Below are positions 28,588 through 36,551 of a stretch of 64,000 nucleotides of DNA, one piece after another. The DNA comes from Limnohabitans sp. 2KL-1 (lineage in GTDB: Bacteria; Pseudomonadota; Gammaproteobacteria; Burkholderiales; Burkholderiaceae_C). Under the pieces are notes generated by a model that did no database searches, was not told where the DNA came from, and was given only the letters and a program-made list of their open reading frames with translations. The DNA lies in the NCBI RefSeq assembly GCF_003063435.1, contig NZ_NESL01000002.1, forward strand, positions 372,001 to 436,000. The letters are read 5' to 3'. Positions within the stretch are counted from its first letter, which is position 1. Each line of letters starts with the position of its first letter. Both the position numbers and the translations under genes were made by a program.

Positions 28588-30081
28588 TCAACTCAGTCCA
28601 CGAAGGCGCTTCCACCATTGCGTCTGACTGACCAAAGTGAACACAACAGCCGCCAGAATGAGCGCAGAAAGTGGCGTGGTGAAAAATTCAGTGACAAACA
28701 ACCACCCATCGTTGTTGGTGGCCATCATGGCCTGGCGGTAACTGCGGTCCATCATGGGTCCCAAAATCATGCCCAAAATGACGGGACCGACTTGGAAACC
28801 GTACATCTTCAAGAAGTACCCCAGCACGCCAAAACCCAACATCCAGTAAACATCAACCGGGTTGTTGTTGATGGCGTAAGCCCCCACAGCCGACAAAACC
28901 AAAATCAGCGGCAACAAAACAGGCTTGGGCGTCTCCACAATCTTGGCAAAAATCTTGATGCCCGTGAGACCGAAGATCAGCAAGAAAATATTGGCCAGGG
29001 TCAACGAGCCCACCACAAACCAGAACAAATGCGGGGTCTCGATCATGAGCATCGGACCTGGCTTGAGACCATGGATGTACAGCGCGCCAATGATCACGGC
29101 GGTCACCGCATCGCCCGGTATACCCAAGGTGAGCATGGGCACATACGCGCCACCGACTGCCGCATTGTTGGCGGACTCTGGGGCTACAAGACCTTCATAG
29201 GCCCCCTCACCAAAGGGTCGTGAAGGATTCTTCACAGTCCGCTTGGCATGGTCATAGGCCATCAATGCCGCAATGTCCCCGCCTGCACCGGGCAGCGCCC
29301 CTACCACCACGCCAATGGCTGACGTGCGTGTGGCCAGCGGCAGGTATTTTTTGACCAGTCCCCAAGAAGGGATGATTTTGCTGACATTTTGTTTGACCGC
29401 CTTGAGGTTCAGCTCATGGATTTGCGCAATCACTTCGGCCACACCAAAGAAGCCGATCATCGCAGCCACATAAGAAATGCCTGCCGACATTTGAAGGCTG
29501 CCAAAAGTCAAGCGGTTCTCACCGGTCATCGGGTCTAAACCAACGCAAGCAATCAGCGCGCCCAATGCACCGGAAAAAATACCCTTGGACAGCGACTGCC
29601 CGGACAAACTGCCCACCAGCAAAATGCCCCACAAGGCCAACAACAGGTACTCACGCGGACCAAACATCAACGCCAGGTCGGCGACAGCAGGTGCCGCAAT
29701 GGCCAAAGCCAAAATGCCGATAAAGCCACCATAAACAGACACCACCGTGGTCAAACCAATCGCTTGCCCGGCCTCTCCGCGTTTGGCCAAAGGATAGCCA
29801 TCCAACCCTGTGGCAATGGCAGCAGGTGCGCCTGGAATGTTCAACAAAATCGCACTGCGCGAGCCGCCATAAACACCCCCCAAATAGATGCCTGAAATCA
29901 AGGCCAAGGCTTCGTTAACGTCCCATTTGAAGGTGAATGAAATCAGAATGGACACGGCCATCGTGACCGACAATCCAGGGATCGCTCCGATGTAAATGCC
30001 CGCAAAAGTACCTGCTGCAGTGAGCAGCAGCATTTTCACGTCCAGCCAGGAGGTGAAGAAATAACCCAGCGCTTCCATCAT
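28588..30081 (-). CDS. tctA: TctA: tripartite tricarboxylate transporter large membrane subunit
   Basis: This 497-residue integral membrane protein has about ten to twelve hydrophobic segments. It has the TctA hallmarks GIYIGAIPGLSVTMAVSI near the N-terminus and GALPGAGGDIAALMAYDHAKR in the middle, the duplicated P-G loop motif. It is the main channel subunit of a secondary carboxylate importer. The start at 30081 overlaps the TctB stop by four bases (ATGA), consistent with coupling. It is the last gene of the tctCBA unit and converges on the AraC gene. Confidence 0.93.
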   Translation of the reverse strand: MMEALGYFFTSWLDVKMLLLTAAGTFAGIYIGAIPGLSVTMAVSILISFTFKWDVNEALALISGIYLGGVYGGSRSAILLNIPGAPAAIATGLDGYPLAKRGEAGQAIGLTTVVSVYGGFIGILALAIAAPAVADLALMFGPREYLLLALWGILLVGSLSGQSLSKGIFSGALGALIACVGLDPMTGENRLTFGSLQMSAGISYVAAMIGFFGVAEVIAQIHELNLKAVKQNVSKIIPSWGLVKKYLPLATRTSAIGVVVGALPGAGGDIAALMAYDHAKRTVKNPSRPFGEGAYEGLVAPESANNAAVGGAYVPMLTLGIPGDAVTAVIIGALYIHGLKPGPMLMIETPHLFWFVVGSLTLANIFLLIFGLTGIKIFAKIVETPKPVLLPLILVLSAVGAYAINNNPVDVYWMLGFGVLGYFLKMYGFQVGPVILGMILGPMMDRSYRQAMMATNNDGWLFVTEFFTTPLSALILAAVVFTLVSQTQWWKRLRGLS

Positions 30082-30587
30082 TTCAACCACTCCGGTGTGT
30101 AGGGGCCTAACAAAGAGCCTGCAGGCAAAACCACAGAAAACGCCGTTTGAAAAACAATAAAAATACAAATCAGGACCAAGGCGCTGACCCCTAAATTGAC
30201 AACAATCTTCTTGCTGCCCAAAACCTGCATTGACAACAAAAGAAAGACGTAGGACGAGAGCAAAAACCCTGTCACTTCCAGCGCCAACATATAGACCACG
30301 ATCAGCGCAGTGAACAACACCAGTTTCAAAGGCGCTAACTGAATCACGAATTGCTGGAACGCGGTGTGCGTGTCATCCGCATTGGATGAGGACGCCCAAG
30401 CCTGTCGCAAACTCATCAGGCCAGTCACCAGCATCAAAGCCGCGCACAGCATGGGAAAGACGCCAGGTGAAGAGATCGAGTCAAACTTGGAGATGTGAAA
30501 GGATGTCCAGAGCATGAAGGCGCTGAATCCCACCATCAGTGCCATGAAACTCAATTCACCCGGCAGTCGCCGACGGTTGGTGTGCAT
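30078..30587 (-). CDS. tctB: TctB: tripartite tricarboxylate transporter small membrane subunit
   Basis: This 169-residue protein has four predicted membrane segments (around residues 13-30, 43-60, 90-110 and 120-155), as in the TctB family. It pairs with TctA, with a four-base overlap, and lies 96 bp after TctC. Family identity rests on this topology, size and gene order rather than on strong motifs. Confidence 0.88.
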   Translation of the reverse strand: MHTNRRRLPGELSFMALMVGFSAFMLWTSFHISKFDSISSPGVFPMLCAALMLVTGLMSLRQAWASSSNADDTHTAFQQFVIQLAPLKLVLFTALIVVYMLALEVTGFLLSSYVFLLLSMQVLGSKKIVVNLGVSALVLICIFIVFQTAFSVVLPAGSLLGPYTPEWLK

Positions 30588-30605
30588 GAAATTTTTCCCT
30601 TAACA

Positions 30606-30674
30606 AAATGCCCCATTTGCGGGGTCTGCCGTATCAGGCACATCAGGCCCTCGCATGAGAGGTGCCCGATGTGC
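30606..30674 (-). promoter_or_regulatory. two hairpins between tctC and tctB
   Basis: Reading along the transcript, an 11-bp inverted repeat with one mismatch (30674-30664 with 30648-30638, GCACATCGGGC/GCCTGATGTGC) is followed by a small CCCC-GCAAAT-GGGG hairpin at 30624-30611. A CATTTTG tract follows. This resembles the partial terminator or mRNA-stabilising hairpin often found after periplasmic binding-protein genes, which lets TctC outnumber the membrane subunits. Confidence 0.5.
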
Positions 30675-30683
30675 TTTGATGCA

Positions 30684-31697
30684 TCAAGGCTTTGGGATAC
30701 CCAGGGTGCCTGGATCCACTTTGGCCGCACCTGCACCTTGGTACAACCAGGCTGTGGTGGACTGGAACCGCTTGATGAACTGCTCTGCCTCAGCACCGCT
30801 GATGTTCAGCATCGTTGTGCCACGGCTGGTCATCATGTCGCGGTACTTGGGGTTCTCACCGGCCTTCTTGAATGCAGCAACCAACTTGGCTTTGACATCT
30901 TCGGGTGTCTCTTTGCGCACAAACACGCCATACCACGAACCCCAAGGCAAGTACTTGCTGATGCCCTTGAGGGAAGGCGCATCGGTCACAGGTGAAATGC
31001 CCTGAAACGGCTTGTTGTCGACCACACCCAAAGCTTTCAGACGACCCGCCTTGATGTGCTCAATGGCTGCACCGGAAGCAATGAAGCCGATGTCTACGTG
31101 GCCACCTTGAAGGGCTGCAATCGCTGGCCCATCACCGTCGAACGGGACTTTAATGGTGTCAAATTTGGTCAGCGTGCTGATCATCGCGTTCATGGTGAAA
31201 GGCACCGTCCCCTGTCCTGCCAGATATTGCTTGACCTTGTTGGGATTGGCCTGCACATGGCTGAGCAAATCCTGCATGGTGTTCCAGGGTGCAGTAGGAC
31301 GCGCCACCAACAAAATGCTGTTAGCGACCGCAGCGATGTTGATCGGGGTGAATTTATCGTAATCAAAATCGGCCACACCCATCACGCGGTAAAGCGACTG
31401 TGGCTCTGCGCCCATCAAAATGGTGTAACCGTCTGCGGGCTGCTGCAACACGAAGTTAGCGCCGATCACACCGGCAGCGCCGGGTTTGTTTTGCAGCACA
31501 ATTTTTTTGCCCAATGCCTCTTCGGCATAAGGCGCATAACCGCGCATGGCCACGTCAGTACCGCCACCTGCGCCCCACTGAATCACCGCAGTCACATCTC
31601 GTGCGGGGTAGGTCTGCGCCATCGCTTGGCTGCCCAAACTGGCAGCGGTCACGGCCAGCAAAGCCGCACTCAGGAATTGTCGTTTCTTCAAAGTCAT
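30684..31697 (-). CDS. tctC: TctC: Bug-family periplasmic substrate-binding protein
   Basis: This 337-residue protein has a Sec signal peptide (MTLKKRQFLSAALLAVTA..., cleavage after SQAMA) and a Bug/TctC mature domain. The latter includes YPARDVTAVIQWGAGGGTD and NKPGAAGVIGANFV, and ends with LGIPKP. The ATG at 31697 has a well-placed GGAG site and yields a correct signal peptide, so it is preferred over an ATG seven codons upstream. It captures a carboxylic acid in the periplasm for TctAB. Bug proteins are abundant in Burkholderiales and the ligand cannot be predicted. Confidence 0.93.
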   Translation of the reverse strand: MTLKKRQFLSAALLAVTAASLGSQAMAQTYPARDVTAVIQWGAGGGTDVAMRGYAPYAEEALGKKIVLQNKPGAAGVIGANFVLQQPADGYTILMGAEPQSLYRVMGVADFDYDKFTPINIAAVANSILLVARPTAPWNTMQDLLSHVQANPNKVKQYLAGQGTVPFTMNAMISTLTKFDTIKVPFDGDGPAIAALQGGHVDIGFIASGAAIEHIKAGRLKALGVVDNKPFQGISPVTDAPSLKGISKYLPWGSWYGVFVRKETPEDVKAKLVAAFKKAGENPKYRDMMTSRGTTMLNISGAEAEQFIKRFQSTTAWLYQGAGAAKVDPGTLGIPKP

Positions 31698-31805
31698 TTT
31701 GTCTCCATCAAGTTTCAAAAGGTTTCAAGTCCAACCACCCGGACTCATGGGTTTTTTACTTTCGCAGGACTGTGGGTCACTGCACTTTAGAGGGATACAT
31801 GCTCA

Positions 31806-31865
31806 GTTCAATGAACACAGCCCTTCAAAAGTCTGATAATCAAACTCATTCGTTCGATCAACGAA
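31806..31865. promoter_or_regulatory. two palindromic operator candidates upstream of tctC
   Basis: The 299-bp gap between tctC and the upstream flavoprotein gene holds GTTCA-A-TGAAC (31806-31816) and TTCGTT-CGATC-AACGAA (31849-31865), 33 bp apart. Both lie upstream of tctC on its own strand. TTCG/CGAA half-sites occur in operators of several IclR-type regulators of aromatic catabolism, and two IclR genes lie nearby, so control by one of them is plausible. The remainder of the gap shows no gene. Confidence 0.5.
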
Positions 31866-31996
31866 CGCATCAAGGGTAAACGCTGATGTGTGCAGTCCTC
31901 GCCAACACAGCACTGCGGACCCTTCAAATTTTGAAGATAGCCCCGCATTAAAGGCACGACGATTCATGCCATGAACAGGACATTTCGTGCCCATCT

Positions 31997-33730
31997 TCAT
32001 CGCGGGTTAGCCAACGCTTTTTGTACAGCCAAGTAGGCAAACACCAAACCGGGACCGATCGTGATGCCCGGCGCGGGGTAAACACCGCCCATGATGGAGT
32101 TCATGTCGTTGCCCACGGCGTACAGACCTTCAATGGCCTGACCTTGTGCATTGAGCACTTGCGCGTGTTCATTGGTCTGCAAGCCTTGCGCCGCGCCGAT
32201 GTCACCGGGGTAGAGCTTGACGGCGTAGTACGGCCCTTCGCTCATCTCGCCCAGATTGGGGTTGCGACCTCCGGCAGCGGCATCGCCAATGTTTTGCTGG
32301 TAAGCCGTCACGCCGCGCTGGAACTGGGTGTCCACACCCGACTGGGCAAAGGCGTTGTTTTGCGCCACCGACTGCGCCAGACCCTCGGCCGAGATGCCCA
32401 ACTTGTTCGCCAGCGCCTCCAGGCTCGCGCCTTCGGTCAAATAGCCATCGGCCAAAAACGGCGTCAGGCCTTTGCCACCAGGGCGCACCATGCCCATGCC
32501 GTACTGGCGCAGGGCTTTGGCATCAGCCACCAAATAGGCGGGCACCGCTTGCTGGGCCGCCTGCATGCCCAAAGCGAACAGGTGGTACGAGGTGCTTTCA
32601 TTGACAAAGCGCTCACCGGCCTGGTTGACGGTGATCATGCGGGGCTTGGCGCGGTCCATCACGAAGTGCGGGAAGGCTGCGGTGCTGCCATCGGCGCGCT
32701 TGCGCAAGGACACCGGTGCCCAAAACGCCGGGCTTTGCGCGCCCTGCCCTTCCACCGCACCCAGACCGCGTGCCAGCACCAGCGCCTCGCCGGTGTGACC
32801 TGGCGCGGCGGGGCACCATTCGGCGGGAATGCCGGGCAACTTTTGAGCACGCAAAGCTGGGTCGCGGTTGAAGCCGCCACTGGCCAGCACCACGCCTTTT
32901 TTGGCCAGCACACGGGCGTTGCCAGTGGCGCTGCTCAAACGCACGGCCACCACGCGGCCCGCTTCGTCGCGCTCCAGCGCATCGACGGAAGTCTTAAGCG
33001 CCAGCGTGGCATCGGCCTGCTGCGACAAGGAATGCAGCAAGCGGGCCACCAGCGCATTGCCCATCACCAGGCGGGTGCCGCGAGCATGGCTGAGCCGGTC
33101 GCCCAGGTGGCGCAAGACAATGCGCACCGAGTGCTTGAGCGCAGCCCATGACTTCGTCATGGCCAGCAAATGGTTGATGTCAGTGCGGTCGACCATCATG
33201 CCGCCCAAAACCGTGAACTCGGGGATTGGCGGGCGCAGCAGCGGGAACAGATCGCCCAGCAAACGGCCATCAAAAGGCACAGGCTCCAATGCCCGGCCGC
33301 CCAAGGTGGAACCTGGCAAATCGCTGATGTAGTCGGGGTGTTTGGGATAAGGCCGGTACTTCATTGAGGACTGGGCTTCGATTTTGGCCACGGCCTCGGC
33401 GCCGTTTTTCAGGAAGGCTTCACGCAAGGCGGCGGGCGCTTGCACGCCCACAGCGTGGTTCAGGTATTTCTCGGCTTCGGCCAGCGTGTCGGCCGGATTG
33501 ACCGTGGCGCTGTGGTGCGTGCCCGGCACCCAGGTGGTGCCCGCCGACCAGGCGGTGGTGCCGCCCACGAATTCGGTGCGCTCGACCACCAGCACTTTGG
33601 CGCCATCGATGGCGGCAAACACCGCTGCCGACAAACCCGCACCGCCCGCGCCAATGACCACCAGGTCAAACTCGCTGCCGTCTTGCAAACCGCCTTGCAG
33701 CACATTCAGACCGTTCTTCAGCACTTGCAT
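31997..33730 (-). CDS. FAD-dependent oxidoreductase (KstD/fumarate reductase flavoprotein-like) 2
   Basis: This 577-residue relative of the 24982-26688 protein has the FAD loop VIGAGGAGLSAAVFAAIDG near residues 25-43, ERTEFVGGTTAWSAGTTW, the FVNESTSYHLF motif and the C-terminal YAVGNDMNSIMGGVYPAPGITIGP. It starts one base after the TGA of the AroE-like gene, so the two are translationally coupled. The pairing with a shikimate dehydrogenase-like enzyme suggests oxidation of a hydroxylated or keto cyclohexane carboxylate (inference). Confidence 0.88.
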   Translation of the reverse strand: MQVLKNGLNVLQGGLQDGSEFDLVVIGAGGAGLSAAVFAAIDGAKVLVVERTEFVGGTTAWSAGTTWVPGTHHSATVNPADTLAEAEKYLNHAVGVQAPAALREAFLKNGAEAVAKIEAQSSMKYRPYPKHPDYISDLPGSTLGGRALEPVPFDGRLLGDLFPLLRPPIPEFTVLGGMMVDRTDINHLLAMTKSWAALKHSVRIVLRHLGDRLSHARGTRLVMGNALVARLLHSLSQQADATLALKTSVDALERDEAGRVVAVRLSSATGNARVLAKKGVVLASGGFNRDPALRAQKLPGIPAEWCPAAPGHTGEALVLARGLGAVEGQGAQSPAFWAPVSLRKRADGSTAAFPHFVMDRAKPRMITVNQAGERFVNESTSYHLFALGMQAAQQAVPAYLVADAKALRQYGMGMVRPGGKGLTPFLADGYLTEGASLEALANKLGISAEGLAQSVAQNNAFAQSGVDTQFQRGVTAYQQNIGDAAAGGRNPNLGEMSEGPYYAVKLYPGDIGAAQGLQTNEHAQVLNAQGQAIEGLYAVGNDMNSIMGGVYPAPGITIGPGLVFAYLAVQKALANPR

Positions 33731-33731
33731 C

Positions 33732-34538
33732 TCAGGTCCCCATCAAGAATTCGACCATCAGGTCTTTCACCTGCGCGAACATGTCTGCGCCCGTGAGGGT
33801 GTTGCAACCCAGCGCCCGCGCCGCCTCGATCATGGGCGGCACGGCGGGTGCCGTGATCACGCAGCCCACGAACATGGCGGGCGTGAATTTGCTGGAATCG
33901 ATCGGGTGCGGATCGTCCGCTTTCATACCGATCGGTGTGGCATTGATCGCGATGTCAAAGCCCGTCGGGTCGCTGTTGCCGGCCACCACCGTGCACTGGC
34001 CCAGCGCAACCAGGCGCTGCACCAGCGCATCACGGCGCACCGTGTCTTCGTCGTGGATGGCCAGCTCGCGCACGCCGCCTGTGGCCAGCGAATACGCAAT
34101 GGCCGAACCGGCACCGCCTGCGCCCACCAGCAAGGCCCTTTTGCCTTGCAGGCTGCAGCCCTTGAGCGCCAAAGCCTTCACATAACCCATGCCATCAAAC
34201 ATGTCGCCATGCCAAGTGCCATCGGCATTGCGGCGCAAAGTGTTGATGGATTTCAAAAACGCACCCCGCTCCGACGTGGTGGCGCACAGGTCAAAGTAAG
34301 CGAACTTGTGCGGCACCGTGACGATGATGCCGTCCACGTTTTTGGAGAGCGACACGCCCGCAGTCCAGGTCGCCAGATCGGCTGGGGCCACATGGGCCGG
34401 GATGCACAAGGCGTTCAGCCCTGCGTCCTGAAAAGCCTGACTCACACCTGCGGGTGATTTGACCTGGGCAATCGGGTCGCCCACGATGAAATGGATGCGC
34501 GAGGCACCGTCGAGGTTCAAAGGCTTGGTCGGGTTCAT
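33732..34538 (-). CDS. shikimate/quinate dehydrogenase-like protein (AroE family)
   Basis: This 268-residue AroE-family oxidoreductase has the substrate-domain motif VGDPIAQVKSP, the catalytic Lys in VTVPHKFAY and the substrate-binding Asp in GDMFDGMGY. The NAD(P) loop is LVGAGGAGSAIAYSLA. Housekeeping AroE has a slightly different N-terminal motif (GxPIxHSxSP). The catabolic neighbours indicate a peripheral paralogue, such as a quinate- or shikimate-oxidising enzyme, rather than the biosynthetic gene. It is first in the AroE-flavoprotein unit and diverges from the Gfo/Idh/MocA gene. Confidence 0.87.
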   Translation of the reverse strand: MNPTKPLNLDGASRIHFIVGDPIAQVKSPAGVSQAFQDAGLNALCIPAHVAPADLATWTAGVSLSKNVDGIIVTVPHKFAYFDLCATTSERGAFLKSINTLRRNADGTWHGDMFDGMGYVKALALKGCSLQGKRALLVGAGGAGSAIAYSLATGGVRELAIHDEDTVRRDALVQRLVALGQCTVVAGNSDPTGFDIAINATPIGMKADDPHPIDSSKFTPAMFVGCVITAPAVPPMIEAARALGCNTLTGADMFAQVKDLMVEFLMGT

Positions 34539-34560
34539 GATTGCGATGATACATAAAAAC

Positions 34561-34573
34561 GGAATTAGATTCC
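34561..34573. promoter_or_regulatory. candidate IclR-type operator in the aroE-like/Gfo divergent gap
   Basis: GGAAT-TAG-ATTCC is a perfect 5-bp inverted repeat of 13 bp total in the 108-bp divergent region. It has the same length and GGAA/TTCC ends as the E. coli IclR operator (GGAAATNATTTCC), with three internal differences. An IclR gene is encoded as second gene of the rightward operon, so autoregulation is a fair hypothesis. A second TTTCC half-site lies about 15 bp further on. Confidence 0.5.
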
Positions 34574-34646
34574 AGTTTTGAATTTATTTCCAAAAATCAA
34601 TATACTTGCGCCATTGACGGACAACACAACACACGCAAAAACACCC

Positions 34647-35708
34647 ATGCACAAGTTCCCTCTGGCCGTGATTGGCGCTGGCGTGATTGGCCGGACGCAC
34701 ATCGAGCGCATCCTGAAAACACCCGAGTTCACTCTGGTGGGCGTGGCCGAGCCGAGTGAGGCCGGTCGCCAGTGGTGTGCCGAGCGCAACATCCCCACGT
34801 TTGAAAACCACCTCGCTTTGCTGGACGCCACTCAGCCCCAGGGCGTGGTGATCGCCACGCCCAACGCAACGCATGTGGAGGTGGCCGCCGACTGCATGGC
34901 GCGTGGCATCGCAGTGCTGATCGAAAAGCCGGTGGCCGACACCTTGGTTGCCGCTGAACGTCTGATCCAGATCGAGCAAGACACCGGTGTGCCGGTGCTG
35001 GTGGGCCACCACCGCCGCCAGAACCCGATCTTGCAAAAGGCCCGTCAGATCATTGCGGACGGACGCCTGGGCCAGGTGCTCAGCGCCAACGTGATGGCCA
35101 ACTTTTACAAGCCCGAGGCCTACTTTGATGTGGCTTGGCGCCGTCAGCCCGGTGGCGGGCCGGTGCTGATCAACCTGATCCACGACATCGACATGCTGGT
35201 GTTCCTGCTGGGCGAAGTGCGTGCGGTGCAAGGCAGCCTGTCGAGTGCGGTGCGGGGTTTTGAGGTTGAAGACACGGCCAGCGCCTTGTTTGAATTTACC
35301 TGCGGCACGCAAGCGGTGATGACGGTGTCCGACACCGCCGTGTCGCCCTGGTGCTGGGATTTGTGCGCTGGCGAGCAAAGCCAGTACCCCCGCCAGAACG
35401 TGCAATCGCACTTTTTGTCGGGCACGCAAGGCTCCCTTTCGCTGCCGGATCTGGCGCTGTGGCATTACCCCGGCGAGCGCCACTGGCACCACGAAATGAC
35501 CCGCGAACAAAGCAGCCTGCACGAGATCGATGTGTACGTTCAGCAACTGCGGCACTTCCGAGCGGTGGCAGAGCGGCGCGAAACCCCGATCTGCTCGGCA
35601 CTGGACGGCTGGCGCACCCTGCAGGCCACGCAGGCCCTGCTGCAAGCGGCACGCACCGGGCAGCGTCAAAGCTGTGCGGCCTTCACGGCATCAAGGAATC
35701 CCACATGA
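34647..35708 (+). CDS. Gfo/Idh/MocA-family oxidoreductase
   Basis: This 353-residue protein has the N-terminal NAD(P) loop VIGAGVIGRTHIERIL, the conserved EKPVAD segment near residue 95 and a catalytic-domain region with HHRRQNP and INLIHDIDML. Family members oxidise polyols, sugars or cyclic alcohols. The ATG at 34647 places the Rossmann loop at residue 7, as usual. Its TGA overlaps the IclR ATG (ATGA), so the two genes are coupled. Confidence 0.88.
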   Translation: MHKFPLAVIGAGVIGRTHIERILKTPEFTLVGVAEPSEAGRQWCAERNIPTFENHLALLDATQPQGVVIATPNATHVEVAADCMARGIAVLIEKPVADTLVAAERLIQIEQDTGVPVLVGHHRRQNPILQKARQIIADGRLGQVLSANVMANFYKPEAYFDVAWRRQPGGGPVLINLIHDIDMLVFLLGEVRAVQGSLSSAVRGFEVEDTASALFEFTCGTQAVMTVSDTAVSPWCWDLCAGEQSQYPRQNVQSHFLSGTQGSLSLPDLALWHYPGERHWHHEMTREQSSLHEIDVYVQQLRHFRAVAERRETPICSALDGWRTLQATQALLQAARTGQRQSCAAFTASRNPT

Positions 35709-36538
35709 GCGGCGTCCTCGAACGAACCCTGGGCATTCTGGAATTGTTGTCGCAGCACGGCGAGGGCCTGGAGCTGGCCGCCATTGCCGACCGGCTTGAC
35801 ATCCCACGCAGCGGCACACACCGCCTGCTGACCGACCTGGTGCGCCTGGGCTATGTGCGCCAGACACGCGGCCACGGCGACTACCTGCTGACCACCAAAC
35901 TGGTGTCCATGGGCCTGAGCTACCTGAGCAACAGCGGCATCGTGGACATTGCACAACCGCTGCTCAACCGCCTGGCCGAAGTCTCGGGCGAACTAGTGCG
36001 GCTGTCGGTGGTCGACGGCGAGCGCCTGACCTGGGTGGCCCGCGCCCAAGGCGCCCGCCAGGGCCTGCGCTACGACCCCGACATGGGCAGCGATGCGCGC
36101 CTGTCATGCTCGTCCTCGGGCTGGGCCCTGCTGTCCACGCTGAGCGATGATGCGGCACTGGCACTGGTCGCTAAACAAGGCCTGGGCCTGCCGGAACAAT
36201 TCGGTCCCGCCGCGCCCACCACCTTGCAAGCGGTGATGGATGCCGTGACCCAAACCCGCGAGCGCGGTTACAGCATGACCACCGACACCTACAGCATCGG
36301 CTTGTCGGCCATGTCGGCCCCGGTGCGCTTTGCCGGTCAGCCCGCTTTTGGGGTGCTGACGATTGCAGGCCCCACGGTGCGCTTCACCCCCGAAAAAATG
36401 CAAGCTCTGGCGCCCGAGCTGCTCAGCATCGCGCAACAGTTGGCCGCATCAAGTGGCGCATCGCCCTTCTTCAGCCTCACGGCCGAGACCGGCAACGCAG
36501 CGCCCACTGACGGACGCAAGCCAATTTACGCGGTGTGA
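35705..36538 (+). CDS. IclR-family transcriptional regulator
   Basis: This 277-residue protein has the IclR winged helix at about residues 1-60 (VLERTLGILELLSQHGEGLELAAIADRLDIPRSGTHRLLTDLVRLGY). The effector domain runs from about residue 80 to 250. It overlaps the Gfo/Idh/MocA stop codon by four bases and is followed 13 bp later by the flavoprotein gene, so the regulator is embedded in the operon it probably controls. The N-terminus differs from the PcaR-type IclR at 24178. Confidence 0.9.
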   Translation: MSGVLERTLGILELLSQHGEGLELAAIADRLDIPRSGTHRLLTDLVRLGYVRQTRGHGDYLLTTKLVSMGLSYLSNSGIVDIAQPLLNRLAEVSGELVRLSVVDGERLTWVARAQGARQGLRYDPDMGSDARLSCSSSGWALLSTLSDDAALALVAKQGLGLPEQFGPAAPTTLQAVMDAVTQTRERGYSMTTDTYSIGLSAMSAPVRFAGQPAFGVLTIAGPTVRFTPEKMQALAPELLSIAQQLAASSGASPFFSLTAETGNAAPTDGRKPIYAV

Positions 36539-36551
36539 AGTGAGCCAGCCG

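Noticed and set aside
33732-34538. Assignment as the housekeeping aroE of aromatic amino acid synthesis
   Set aside because: The N-terminal motif deviates from biosynthetic AroE and the gene is coupled to a catabolic flavoprotein; a peripheral paralogue is more likely.
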